Shown: one piece after another, positions 27,550 through 35,516 of the stretch
How positions within the stretch are numbered: the stretch's first letter is position 1
How the letters are laid out: every line of letters starts with the position of its first letter
DNA from: Planctomycetales bacterium 10988
GTDB taxonomy: Bacteria; Planctomycetota; Planctomycetia; Pirellulales; Pb10988
Length of the DNA: 64,000 bases
Direction: 5' to 3'
NCBI GenBank assembly: GCA_009664345.1
Contig: CP043547.1
Span: 4,120,709 to 4,184,708, forward strand
Notes under the pieces: generated by a model
Seen by the model: only the letters and a program-made list of their open reading frames with translations
What the model was told of the DNA's origin: nothing
Database searches by the model: none
Program-made: the position numbers and the translations under genes

Positions 27550-27679
27550 TAGTATAAGGGAACAACACGACAACAGGAGGAAGAAAAGGACACATCGTCA
27601 CTACCATAAAAAGAGCCGTGATGCCAGATAACACCACGGCTCAGAAATCAGTGTGCCGACCAGTTGAGACCAGACGACG

Positions 27680-28543
27680 ATGAAGACACCTTCACAGTAT
27701 TGTAGTAATGACGATGGAAAATTATTCCAAACGAACCCCACATATCACAAACCCAGCCAGTTCAGGGCGAAGGGGTGGACAGAGACCGTTGAGGGATACA
27801 TCAATGAAGCCAAGCAATGGGCAATGTGCATCAACCGCAACAGGAAACTGATGAAGCGACCCTACACATGGGTCGTGCATCTGAACATGAACGAAGAAGT
27901 CTCACCCGAATATGTCTCACCGATGTGGAGCAAGGTCACTCGGAAGCTGAATGCTTACGGTGTCGTCTGTCTTTGGGTTCGGAAAGTCAATCGGCTCAAC
28001 AAAATCCACTATCACATCATAGTCAAGAACCGCATCTCAGCAGATGATCTGAAAGCTGCCATTGAAGACTCCATGCCCCCTCGCAGTGAAGTGATGTGGC
28101 GAAAGAGAGTCGAGGAAATCGAGTCTCAATGGCACTTGGCTTACTACGTCGTGAAGGCGAAAATCAGGGGGAAGACAAGAACAGGCAAGTATGTCAATGA
28201 CCTGTATCGAAACAAGCGGCTCTTATTCAAGCCGCATTTGGGCTTTCGTAAGGCAGGCACGGTTGGGAGTTTTTGGGAACAGGAAAAGAGCAAGACGAAG
28301 ATGTGGGCGGATATCCAAGCCATTGAAAAGAAGATCGCAGAAGGACTAGAAAATCCTGATGTGGTGAAATTGGTCGATCATGTTTCCGACATGCTGGGGG
28401 AGACTGTGCCACGTTCCAGAATTGAACGATCTTTCGGATATTGGTCAGACGCCCCGTCAGTTCAGGATTGGATCGACCGACTATTAGCCGTTGATTGGGA
28501 CGATGACCCGTGGCTAATAACGCCCGAATCGGGTTCTTCATAA
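27680..28543 (+). CDS. HUH-type replication initiator-like protein
   Basis: 287 residues. KIHYHIIVKN near residue 112 is the His-hydrophobic-His metal site of HUH endonucleases, and WHLAYYVVKAK near 155 supplies a Tyr-x-x-Lys catalytic element. These two motifs in this order are typical of rolling-circle Rep proteins and relaxases. The rest is basic and helical. It lies in the 4.9-kb element between an integrase and a serine recombinase, so it may drive copying of the excised circle; this is inference. Confidence 0.7.
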   Translation: MKTPSQYCSNDDGKLFQTNPTYHKPSQFRAKGWTETVEGYINEAKQWAMCINRNRKLMKRPYTWVVHLNMNEEVSPEYVSPMWSKVTRKLNAYGVVCLWVRKVNRLNKIHYHIIVKNRISADDLKAAIEDSMPPRSEVMWRKRVEEIESQWHLAYYVVKAKIRGKTRTGKYVNDLYRNKRLLFKPHLGFRKAGTVGSFWEQEKSKTKMWADIQAIEKKIAEGLENPDVVKLVDHVSDMLGETVPRSRIERSFGYWSDAPSVQDWIDRLLAVDWDDDPWLITPESGSS

Positions 28544-28746
28544 CCACTTGATACAACGGCAGTTATTGTCGCTTGCTGGAGGTCTGTTGGTGCTTTTTAC
28601 AGGGGCTACCCTAGTCGGTTTGTGTTACAAAAGTTGTATTGGAGAATTTCCCTGCAAATCCTCTCCATTTCAGTTCCGGTCAATGGGGTTCAGTATCGGC
28701 TATGCCAGTTCTTTCTTTTATTGACCTTAGCAGAATAACTACCTCC

Positions 28747-29034
28747 ATGCGGTTCACATCATTCACCGAATACGTTCAATGGCGAGAAGGTCTTCTCGCA
28801 CCAGATAAGCCACGATGGCTTGGGATGCCACGCATGAACACGACCCCATTGACCAATCAGCAACGGCGGAAGCTGTTCCCGAAAAAGCCACAGAAGCCAA
28901 AGCCGCTCAAGCCAACGATACGCAACGTCGCAGATTCGCCCAAGCCAATGGTAGGTTCACACCCCTCCAAGTGTCCGATTGCCACGAGTAAAACTTCGAC
29001 TCCACAAGCATCACCCTCCCTCAAGAAGAATTAG
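28747..29034 (+). CDS. Small Pro/Lys-rich hypothetical protein
   Basis: 95 residues starting at the ATG at 28747; earlier in-frame starts (28639, 28702) lack sequence character. The N-terminus (SFTEYVQWREGLLAPDKPR) and the NTTPLTNQQRRKL block look conserved and recall small planctomycete proteins of the type 'WREGLL-DKP'. The remainder is Pro- and Lys-rich and probably unstructured. Function unknown. Confidence 0.5.
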   Translation: MRFTSFTEYVQWREGLLAPDKPRWLGMPRMNTTPLTNQQRRKLFPKKPQKPKPLKPTIRNVADSPKPMVGSHPSKCPIATSKTSTPQASPSLKKN

Positions 29035-29046
29035 GACATTCCAGAC

Positions 29047-29532
29047 ATGCCAGTCTCACATCCAGAGATTCCAGAACTTCTCGTTGCCCTGTTGGACGAA
29101 GCGTTTGAGAATCCAAATGATGATTGGAGCTACTTTCTTGATCCGTCACCAACATCAGGATACTTCGGTTCACTTAAAGATGTTTCGGCAACAGATGCCA
29201 TGCTTGCCGTTGGAGGATCGTCGATTGCGAGTCAGGTTAAACATGCCACTTTCGTAATGGAGGTGGCTGCCGACCTGCTGAGCGGTGTCAAAGACTCTCC
29301 CAATGCAGAGGAGTGGGAGAAAAGTTGGCAAGTAGAGAAACTCGACCAATCTAAGTGGATGAAGTTGCAAGAGTCCCTTCGCTCGGCTTATCTGGAACTT
29401 CGGAAGAAGATCGCAGAACATTCAACAGATGACGTGAAGGCTTTCAGCAATTCAGTTGCCCCCATCGCTCACCTTGCCTACCACCTGAGTGCAATCAAGC
29501 AGAAGATCGCTTTCCAGAAGAGTGATGGTTGA
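29047..29532 (+). CDS. DinB-like helical protein
   Basis: 161 residues, mostly alpha-helical. His residues sit in VKHATFVMEVA and AHLAYHLSAIKQ, with W-rich stretches between (EEWEKSWQVEKL), a pattern like DinB four-helix proteins that bind a metal through spaced histidines. It ends before a terminator at 29575. The fold is inferred from the pattern, not from a firm match. Confidence 0.55.
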   Translation: MPVSHPEIPELLVALLDEAFENPNDDWSYFLDPSPTSGYFGSLKDVSATDAMLAVGGSSIASQVKHATFVMEVAADLLSGVKDSPNAEEWEKSWQVEKLDQSKWMKLQESLRSAYLELRKKIAEHSTDDVKAFSNSVAPIAHLAYHLSAIKQKIAFQKSDG

Positions 29533-29574
29533 TCTCTGGCTGACAAAAAGGGTGTCGCCAAAGACGATCCATCT

Positions 29575-29599
29575 AACCCCAGTTTTTGCTGGGGTTTTT
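29575..29599 (+). terminator. Terminator after the DinB-like gene
   Basis: AACCCCAG and CTGGGGTT form an 8-bp stem with a TTTTTG loop, followed by TTTC. Confidence 0.75.
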
Positions 29600-29635
29600 C
29601 TTGGCAGTAGATATGCCAAATAGCATTTACCCTAA

Positions 29636-29664
29636 TTGACAGTGCAGGTCAAGTGGTCTATCAT
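29636..29664 (+). promoter_or_regulatory. Promoter of the serine recombinase gene
   Basis: TTGACA (29636-29641), a 17-base spacer and TATCAT (29659-29664), a near-consensus sigma-70 promoter. The -10 box lies 27 bases upstream of the chosen ATG. Confidence 0.65.
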
Positions 29665-29690
29665 GGGTGAAACACTCTTGGGAGACCATC

Positions 29691-30284
29691 ATGACCATCG
29701 CTTGTTACGTTCGAGTTTCCAGCAGCCGCCAGAAAGACGACAGCCAACGTGCCGAAATCCAGAAGTGGCTTGACGCCAACGGGATCGACCCGAACCAAGT
29801 CGAGTGGTATGCCGACAAGGAATCTGGTCGCACCACGAAGCGACCAGAGTTCGACCGGCTTCAAGGAGACATCTTCTCTGGGAAGGTCAAGACGGTCGTT
29901 CTATGGAAACTGGATCGCCTCTCACGTCGTCTTCAAGACGGTGTGACCATCTTGGCTGATTGGGCAGACCGTGGCTTGAAGATCGTGGTTGTGACCCAAC
30001 AGTTGGAGTTCAACGGTGCTATCGGTCGCACCCTTGCCGCCCTTCTCTTGGGGCTGGCTGAAATCGAATGGGAATACCGAAAGGAACGCCAAGCTGCTGG
30101 TATCGAAGTCGCCAAGAAGAAGGGGGTCTACAAAGGTCGCCAGAAGGGAACAACGAAGGGCAAACCCAAGAGAGCAATAGAACTCCGTGACAAGGGCATG
30201 ACCGCCCCCGAAATTGCCAATGCACTCGGCGTGAGTGAAAGAACAGTCTTCCGGTATCTGGGTGGTGAACCAGCGAAGGTGTAA
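29691..30284 (+). CDS. Serine recombinase (resolvase/invertase)
   Basis: 197 residues with the full small serine recombinase layout. The catalytic Ser is in CYVRVSSSRQKDDSQ near the N-terminus, followed by LWKLDRLSRRLQDG (near 69), the long E-helix (LLGLAEIEWEYRKERQAAG) and a C-terminal DNA-binding helix-turn-helix (MTAPEIANALGVSERTVFR). ATG 29691 has GGGAG upstream; the longer GTG start at 29667 would overlap the promoter. It probably resolves dimers or inverts DNA in the integrated element rather than integrating it, since a tyrosine integrase is also present. The cognate site may be the repeats just downstream. Confidence 0.9.
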   Translation: MTIACYVRVSSSRQKDDSQRAEIQKWLDANGIDPNQVEWYADKESGRTTKRPEFDRLQGDIFSGKVKTVVLWKLDRLSRRLQDGVTILADWADRGLKIVVVTQQLEFNGAIGRTLAALLLGLAEIEWEYRKERQAAGIEVAKKKGVYKGRQKGTTKGKPKRAIELRDKGMTAPEIANALGVSERTVFRYLGGEPAKV

Positions 30285-30316
30285 CTTTCCACACCGGCGA
30301 AAATGCCGGTCGGAAG

Positions 30317-30371
30317 TGTTGATTTTCGCCCCCTGAAAATGTTGATCTGAGGGGGTGAAATGTTGATTTTC
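30317..30371. promoter_or_regulatory. TGTTGAT repeats, right end of the element
   Basis: TGTTGATTTTC at 30317, TGTTGATCTGA at 30340 and TGTTGATTTTC at 30361, spaced 23 and 21 bases, with CGCCCCC and GGGGGTG forming an inverted pair between them. The same heptamer occurs beside the left att core. They may be integrase arm sites or resolvase sites. Confidence 0.55.
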
Positions 30372-30452
30372 AGCCTGCACCCCAAACGGTCAAAAACCCG
30401 AAACCCCACTGCTTTCAGCACTTACGACAACCCCATAAATCACGACCAAAGA

Positions 30453-30465
30453 CCCGCCGCCTCCA
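30453..30465. other. att core, right copy
   Basis: CCCGCCGCCTCCA repeats the left core 4,868 bases away and is followed by CTAAGAAGCCG. It is taken as the right border of the integrated element. Confidence 0.6.
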
Positions 30466-30470
30466 CTAAG

Positions 30471-30507
30471 AAGCCGTCTTATGAATCTTCATAAAGGCGG
30501 CTTTTTT
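30471..30507 (+). terminator. Terminator behind the right att core
   Basis: AAGCCGTCTTATGAA and TTCATAAAGGCGGCTT form a long stem with one bulge, followed by TTTTT. The group II intron begins right behind it. Confidence 0.75.
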
Positions 30508-30508
30508 G

Positions 30509-32417
30509 TTTGCCAGACATGTTTTGTTTGTAGGAGGTGGAAGTCCTCTGAGGGCCGTGATGAGCGGAACCTCGCGGTGAAGGCAAGGGTGTCCGTGGTG
30601 ACGCGGAATCTGAAGGAAGCTGGAACCACAACTCGGACTCGACGAACAGAAATCGGATACAAGGCCATTCACGTTGGGCAACCCGGCAATGGACGGGGAC
30701 GCCCGATCCTCATCCGGAAACGGGAGTGGTAGATCCGGCGAGGCCCGAGGGAAACAAGCACGACTTAACCTGGGAGGTCTCTCGCTTTGTTCAGGCGATC
30801 TGAACTAGGGAAGCGGCAACGCTTCGAGAGGAGGGGGGGAGAAGTCAGCAGAGGTCATCGTAGTTGATCGCCGATCAGCGAAGGACCGAATCCTTTGATT
30901 CAGGGAGCAGTTTGACCATTTCGATGAGTGCGAAGCGGCAGCAAAGCGAAGCGTATCGGCAGTTGCTCTTATTCGAGAGCGACGAGTCGAACACTTTGCG
31001 CCACGGCACCGACGGCGACGGCGGAACCGAAGCCACGATGCTCGAGGAGCGGCAACCACTCACGGCAATCGATCAACAACGAGCCTTGACGCAGTATTTG
31101 ATGGAGGAGGTGACGAAACCTGAGAATTTGAACCAAGCGTATCGACGCGTCAAAGCGAACAAGGGAGCTGCGGGTATCGATGGGATGACCGTCGACAAGT
31201 TGCTCGACTGGTTCGCCGAGCACAAGGAGGAATTTCTCGCTGGGCTGCTCGACGGCAGCTACCAACCGCAACGGGTGCGGGGTGTTCAAATCCCCAAGCC
31301 GGGCGGAGGAGTGCGACAATTGGGCATTCCCACGGGGGTGGACCGTCTCGTCTAGCAAGCGATCCTGCAAGTGCTCGAACCGATCGTGGACCCGACCTTC
31401 TCGGACTCCAGTTATGGCTTTCGACCCGGCAAGAGTGCCCATCAGGCGCTCAAGCAGGCGAGCGAGCACGTGGCGGAGGGGCGGACAATCGTGGTGGACA
31501 TGGACCTCGAAAAGTTCTTTGATCGGGTGAACCATGACATCCTGATGTCGCGCCTGGCCCGACGGATTGGTGACAAACGTCTGCTAAAGATCATCCGTCG
31601 CTTTTTGCAAGCGGGGATGATGCAGCATGGCGTCTGCATCGACAGACATGAAGGGACACCGCAAAGAGGGCCATTATCGCCGTTGTTAGCGAATTTGCTA
31701 CTGGATGATTGGGATCAGGAACTGGAAAAGCGCGGCCATAAGTTCTGCCGATACGCGGATGATTGCAGCAGCTATGTGCGGTCGATAGCGGCTGGCGAAC
31801 GGGTGCTCCAATCGCTGACGCAGTTCTTGGAAGGAAAACCTCGTCTGAAGATCAATCAGAAGAAAAGTGCGGTAGCCCTTGTGAGCGAACGCAAGTTCCT
31901 CGGCTACCGTCTTCTTCCCGATGGCCAGTTGACGATTGCTCTGGCCAGTCTCCAGCGAGCCAAAGACCGCATCCGGCAAATCACCCGCAGAAAACGAGGC
32001 ATCAGTTTCGAGCGGATGATGGGTGAAATCAACTCGTTCACGATCGGTTGGGTAACGTACCTCCGTCTGGCGGAAAGTCGTCGCTCCCTTCGGAATCTGG
32101 ACAGTTGGATTCGCCGCAAGTTGCGATGCGTGCGGCTCAAGCAACGCAACGCCAAGTCGATCGCCACCTTCCAACAAACGCTGGGCGTCCCTTGGAGCCA
32201 ATCCTGGACGACGGCGGCCTGTGGGAAAGGCTGGTGGCGCACGTCGGGAACGCCTTCGGCGCACCACGGCATGAACAACCACTGGTTTGAAATTCAAGGC
32301 TTCAAGAGCCTCGAAGCCAGATAGGGGACGTTAAGAAGTTAAAGGAAATCGCCGGATACGATGAGTACGTCCGGTGGTGTGGGAGGACGGCGGGGACAAC
32401 CCCGCCTCCTACCCGAT
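30509..32417 (+). mobile_element. Group II intron, probably of the terminator-targeting type
   Basis: The 5' part contains a typical domain I string, GGTGTCC then GGAATCTGAAGGAAGC (near 30588-30622). The reverse transcriptase gene lies inside, and the 3' end has a domain V-like hairpin (GCCGGATACGATGAGTACGTCCGG near 32350) and a domain VI-like stem ending CCTACCCGAT (near 32408). The 5' boundary cannot be fixed, since no GTGCG start is seen; insertion directly behind the terminator is the site preference of class C introns. Insertion here is consistent with either that class or chance. Confidence 0.75.
30924..32324 (+). pseudogene. ltrA: Group II intron reverse transcriptase/maturase, interrupted by a stop
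   Basis: 467 codons in one frame, from an ATG at 30924. The RT0-RT7 blocks are visible: GAAGIDGMTVD, VQIPKPGG, SYGFRPGKSAHQA, DLEKFFDRVNHD, GTPQRGPLSPLL, YADDC and the maturase end GKGWWR. A TAG at 31353-31355 replaces the Gln expected after GVDRLV; one C-to-T change would explain it. The usual GTPQGGP motif is GTPQRGP here. Both argue that the intron no longer makes active protein and could move only if helped by another maturase. An artefact in sequencing is possible for the stop. Confidence 0.85.
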
Positions 32418-32794
32418 TATTGCGCGTTGGTTTTTTCCTATTTCTCCCTTCTTCGTTCAGGGTAAAAAATTCTCATTCTGGAAAATTTCTGAAAGATCAG
32501 ATCAATATCCTTAATCCACAAGCACTGAATTGGATAGCTTTGACAGCCATGGTAATACTGGCAATTCGCAAAGTTTTTTTCAGGATAATACTTCTTCGAT
32601 AGGAGACATTCGTTCTCCACCCTCCTAAATGGAAAATTCTTTTTTCCAAAAATAGAAAAAGCTTGTGGATTCTGATTTTATCCCTGCGTTTTCAATTTTA
32701 GATTGGAATTATGCTGTTTGATCTTAGGTACCAAATATTAATTTCGATTCATTATCTCTTTTATTTTTTTGCTTTTTATTAGGAGAATCGTGCC
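32418..32794. other. A/T-rich intergenic region
   Basis: About 380 bases with clearly higher A/T than the rest, and long T and A runs. No supported gene. It ends in AGGAG, the ribosome binding site of the next gene, so it should hold that gene's promoter. Confidence 0.6.
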
Positions 32795-33598
32795 GTGCCT
32801 TCGCTTAACTCAAAGAATGTAGTCACCGTATGTAACATCGTTCCCCGTTCCGGCTTTTCCAAGAAGTTTTGGCAAGATTACCGCTCCAGGAAATGTAGTG
32901 GTTCCGGCGTGGTAGGCACGATGGAGAAGCTCGCCAAGTTCGGGATGGACCAAGGCGGCTCACTGGCCAAGGTTTCCGATCAAGATTTGGCGGCGGTGCT
33001 TTCCGCCTATAAAGGTGCTTTGAGGGCTGCGTTTGTGAAAGCTCAAGGGAAAGCGAAAAGCGGGGTGGCGGCGGAATCGGCAGTGCTCTGCCAAGCCTAT
33101 ATCGACACGATTGATGACGAAGCAAAGAGGGCACAGCGACGTCTAGACATTATGAAGCAAAAAGCGGAAACAGAGGCGAAAGAAAGACGAGCAACCGCGG
33201 AGACGCTTCAAGATATGGGTAGGCAATTGATTCAATTAGGGAAAGTGTGCGAAAAAGCTGAAAAAGAGATGAAGAAGTGTCAGGTGAATTTACAAAAGGC
33301 TTTTAAGTCTTCAGCGATGCAGGATGGCGCCAAGCGGAATGTGATGGACGGGGTCTTTGAAGATGCGGAAAAGTCTTTTGAAAAGTTGATGAAGCCGACT
33401 GTAAAAACTATTAATAATATTATAAAGATGGAAAAAAACTTGAAGCCGCCGATTGACAAGAATAGCCCAAAGGAACACCAGGCTATCAAAAAGCAATATT
33501 TAACCATCCTGGACGATGTAAAGACAAAGCGGGGCAAAGCCCAATCCAGCTATGCCGGTACCCAAAGCTATTATACAAAGTCAATAAAAAATTTATGA
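32795..33598 (+). CDS. Coiled-coil hypothetical protein
   Basis: 267 residues from a GTG with AGGAG nine bases upstream. Residues about 95-260 are Lys/Glu/Ala-rich with heptad-like spacing (KRAQRRLDIMKQKAETEAK), consistent with coiled coil. There is no signal peptide. A/T-richer than the flanking genes, which may point to a different origin. A bidirectional hairpin follows. Function unknown. Confidence 0.65.
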   Translation: MPSLNSKNVVTVCNIVPRSGFSKKFWQDYRSRKCSGSGVVGTMEKLAKFGMDQGGSLAKVSDQDLAAVLSAYKGALRAAFVKAQGKAKSGVAAESAVLCQAYIDTIDDEAKRAQRRLDIMKQKAETEAKERRATAETLQDMGRQLIQLGKVCEKAEKEMKKCQVNLQKAFKSSAMQDGAKRNVMDGVFEDAEKSFEKLMKPTVKTINNIIKMEKNLKPPIDKNSPKEHQAIKKQYLTILDDVKTKRGKAQSSYAGTQSYYTKSIKNL

Positions 33599-33626
33599 TC
33601 GTCAATTATCCGCATACTATCAATTT

Positions 33627-33671
33627 AAAAGCTCTGACAAAATCATCCCACACATTTTGTCAGAGCTTTTT
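33627..33671. terminator. Bidirectional terminator
   Basis: AAAAGCTCTGACAAAAT pairs with ATTTTGTCAGAGCTTTTT around a ten-base loop, with A and T runs on both sides. It serves the coiled-coil gene and the converging CbrC-like gene. Confidence 0.8.
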
Positions 33672-33674
33672 CGA

Positions 33675-34232
33675 TTATGTACACTGAAAAGTCCAATATT
33701 TCTTTTCACAAGCGAGACAACGAAAGAGTGAGACGCGATCCTCTCCCCCTATCATTCCTTCAAGTCCATACTCGAGGGCCCCGTCATTTTCAGGTCCCCA
33801 CCATTCAAATTCATGATAAGGCCCAAAAAAAGTTTCTCCGGCATCGCCGATGAATTCCGCAAAGTCACCGCAGCAGTGGGGCCAATCGTCGTGTTGAATA
33901 AAATTCGGCAAACGCGGGGTGCGGCGATATTCATCGCAAATATTTACCATCATCGCGAAACGTTGCGAAGCGCTTTTCGTACCCTTGGGATGATGTTGAT
34001 TGACGAGTTGTTGAATGATTCCTTCGTCGTCTTTAGGACTAAAATATCTCAGAGGTATTTTTCGGATACATTCGGCGCAGGCAGAAAAATATTGTTCCAC
34101 GGAATCTTCAAATTCAATATCAATATAGATCTGATATTGAGGTTTTTCTTGTTCGCAAACCTGACAGTGTTTTTCTTTTTCCACGTAATGCGGCAAAATA
34201 GAATCATCGATATAGCGAAAGATTGTCCCCAT
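33675..34232 (-). CDS. CbrC (UPF0167)-like protein
   Basis: 185 residues. CxxC pairs occur at the N-terminus (HCQVCEQ and CAEC) and at the C-terminus (CLACEKKYW); HDDWPHCCGDFAEFIGDAG near residue 110 matches the conserved W-x-HCGD-x-FLG core of the CbrC family. This family has no firmly known activity. Zinc binding by the cysteines is inferred. It converges on the coiled-coil gene and is read in the same direction as the DUF1080 gene, 34 bases away. Confidence 0.7.
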   Translation of the reverse strand: MGTIFRYIDDSILPHYVEKEKHCQVCEQEKPQYQIYIDIEFEDSVEQYFSACAECIRKIPLRYFSPKDDEGIIQQLVNQHHPKGTKSASQRFAMMVNICDEYRRTPRLPNFIQHDDWPHCCGDFAEFIGDAGETFFGPYHEFEWWGPENDGALEYGLEGMIGGEDRVSLFRCLACEKKYWTFQCT

Positions 34233-34266
34233 GTTTTTTCCTTTTAAAAAATTTTAAATATTTCTA

Positions 34267-35301
34267 TTAATCTTTTATCACGGGGCGGAGGAGGAGGTTG
34301 CGGTAGCTGACGGCGGTGTGATCGCCTTGGAGGTAGATGGGGCCTGGTTTTGTATCGTCGGCCCAAAGTGCTCCATTGGTGCAACCGAGAATGGGTTGGT
34401 TGTCGATCACTTTTTTGCCATTCAAGATCACCGTGATATGACGATCCACAAGTGTAATGTCATAACGATTCCACTTGTCGCCTAGTTTCCCCGCATTTTC
34501 AGCCGGCTCGATCCGGCCAAAGATGGCCCCAACTCCTTGAATCCCTTGCATGCGGCTATCTCGATCGAGGACTTGGGCTTCGTAAACCCCACGTAAGTAA
34601 ATGCCGCTGTTTCCCCCAGGCGGGACTTTGAATTCTATTTTCAAGTTGAAATCCATAAACTCCTGGACGGTGCGGAGATTGCCGTATTGTGAATACGGGG
34701 CGAAGTCCAGCTTCGGAGTGGTGTTGACGAGGACGCCATCGATGGCCTTCCAACCGTTGATTTGCTGGGAATTGGTTAACTTCCAGCCATCAAGATTCTT
34801 GCCATTGAAGAGTTCGATCGGCGGGCCAAATTGGACTTCGCTCAGGTCGGGCTTCGGCGGAAGTGGCGGCAAACGCTTTCCGGTGAAATGGATTTCTTCG
34901 ACTTGATCCTCCGGCAGAGGACGATACATGGTGAGTTGCATGCGGTTGCCTTTGACGGTCGCGGAATACTGGCAAGCCACCCGCGGGCCAGTAGGGGGAC
35001 CGCCGTCATATTCCGGCTCGCCGACTTTAATGTGACGGACGAAGTGCAAGGTTTTCCCGTCGAGGTTGATTTCCGTAAGCTGCTTCCCACCACCAACAGT
35101 CCACAGTTCGCCCTGCGGCTTGCTCTCTTCTGCTGAGAGCGTCAGCCAACCCGCCGCTCCGTCCGGCATCTCCAGCGCCCAATTTCCGAAAAAATCATCT
35201 TGAGAAGTTGAGGTCGATGGCTCCGCCGCTTTGGCCTGGATCGAGAGAAACATGAATAGGAAGGCCGTCAATAAACTTGATCGATAGGGAAAGGTGCTCA
35301 T
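34267..35301 (-). CDS. Secreted DUF1080 (3-keto-disaccharide hydrolase-type) protein
   Basis: 344 residues with a signal peptide (SLLTAFLFMFLSIQAKAA). Residues about 35-140 are a small beta-rich lipocalin-like part. The DUF1080 domain runs from about 160 to the end: FNGKNLDGWK, GVLVNTTPKL, GNSGIYLRG and YEAQVLD are its typical strands, and the fold is a concanavalin-like sandwich. DUF1080 proteins are very numerous in Planctomycetes and some act on keto-sugars. It is divergent from a sulfatase gene, so the pair may work on sulfated polysaccharides; this is inferred. Confidence 0.88.
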   Translation of the reverse strand: MSTFPYRSSLLTAFLFMFLSIQAKAAEPSTSTSQDDFFGNWALEMPDGAAGWLTLSAEESKPQGELWTVGGGKQLTEINLDGKTLHFVRHIKVGEPEYDGGPPTGPRVACQYSATVKGNRMQLTMYRPLPEDQVEEIHFTGKRLPPLPPKPDLSEVQFGPPIELFNGKNLDGWKLTNSQQINGWKAIDGVLVNTTPKLDFAPYSQYGNLRTVQEFMDFNLKIEFKVPPGGNSGIYLRGVYEAQVLDRDSRMQGIQGVGAIFGRIEPAENAGKLGDKWNRYDITLVDRHITVILNGKKVIDNQPILGCTNGALWADDTKPGPIYLQGDHTAVSYRNLLLRPVIKD

Positions 35302-35516
35302 TCTATTTATCTCTCAATGGGGTTTTCGCTTGAGTAAAGTCCTCGTTGCCATCCTTTTAACATTAGCAACAACCACCTTGCAAATGTAGCCCCAAGCGGC
35401 ACGGCGGCACTGGCACGGCTTGGGCGACTTCCTTATTCTGGGGGATGCCGTAGAGTTTGCCCCGATTACAGCCGTCTCAACGATCAACGCCGCTAGTCCC
35501 AGCCCCGGAGAAAACC

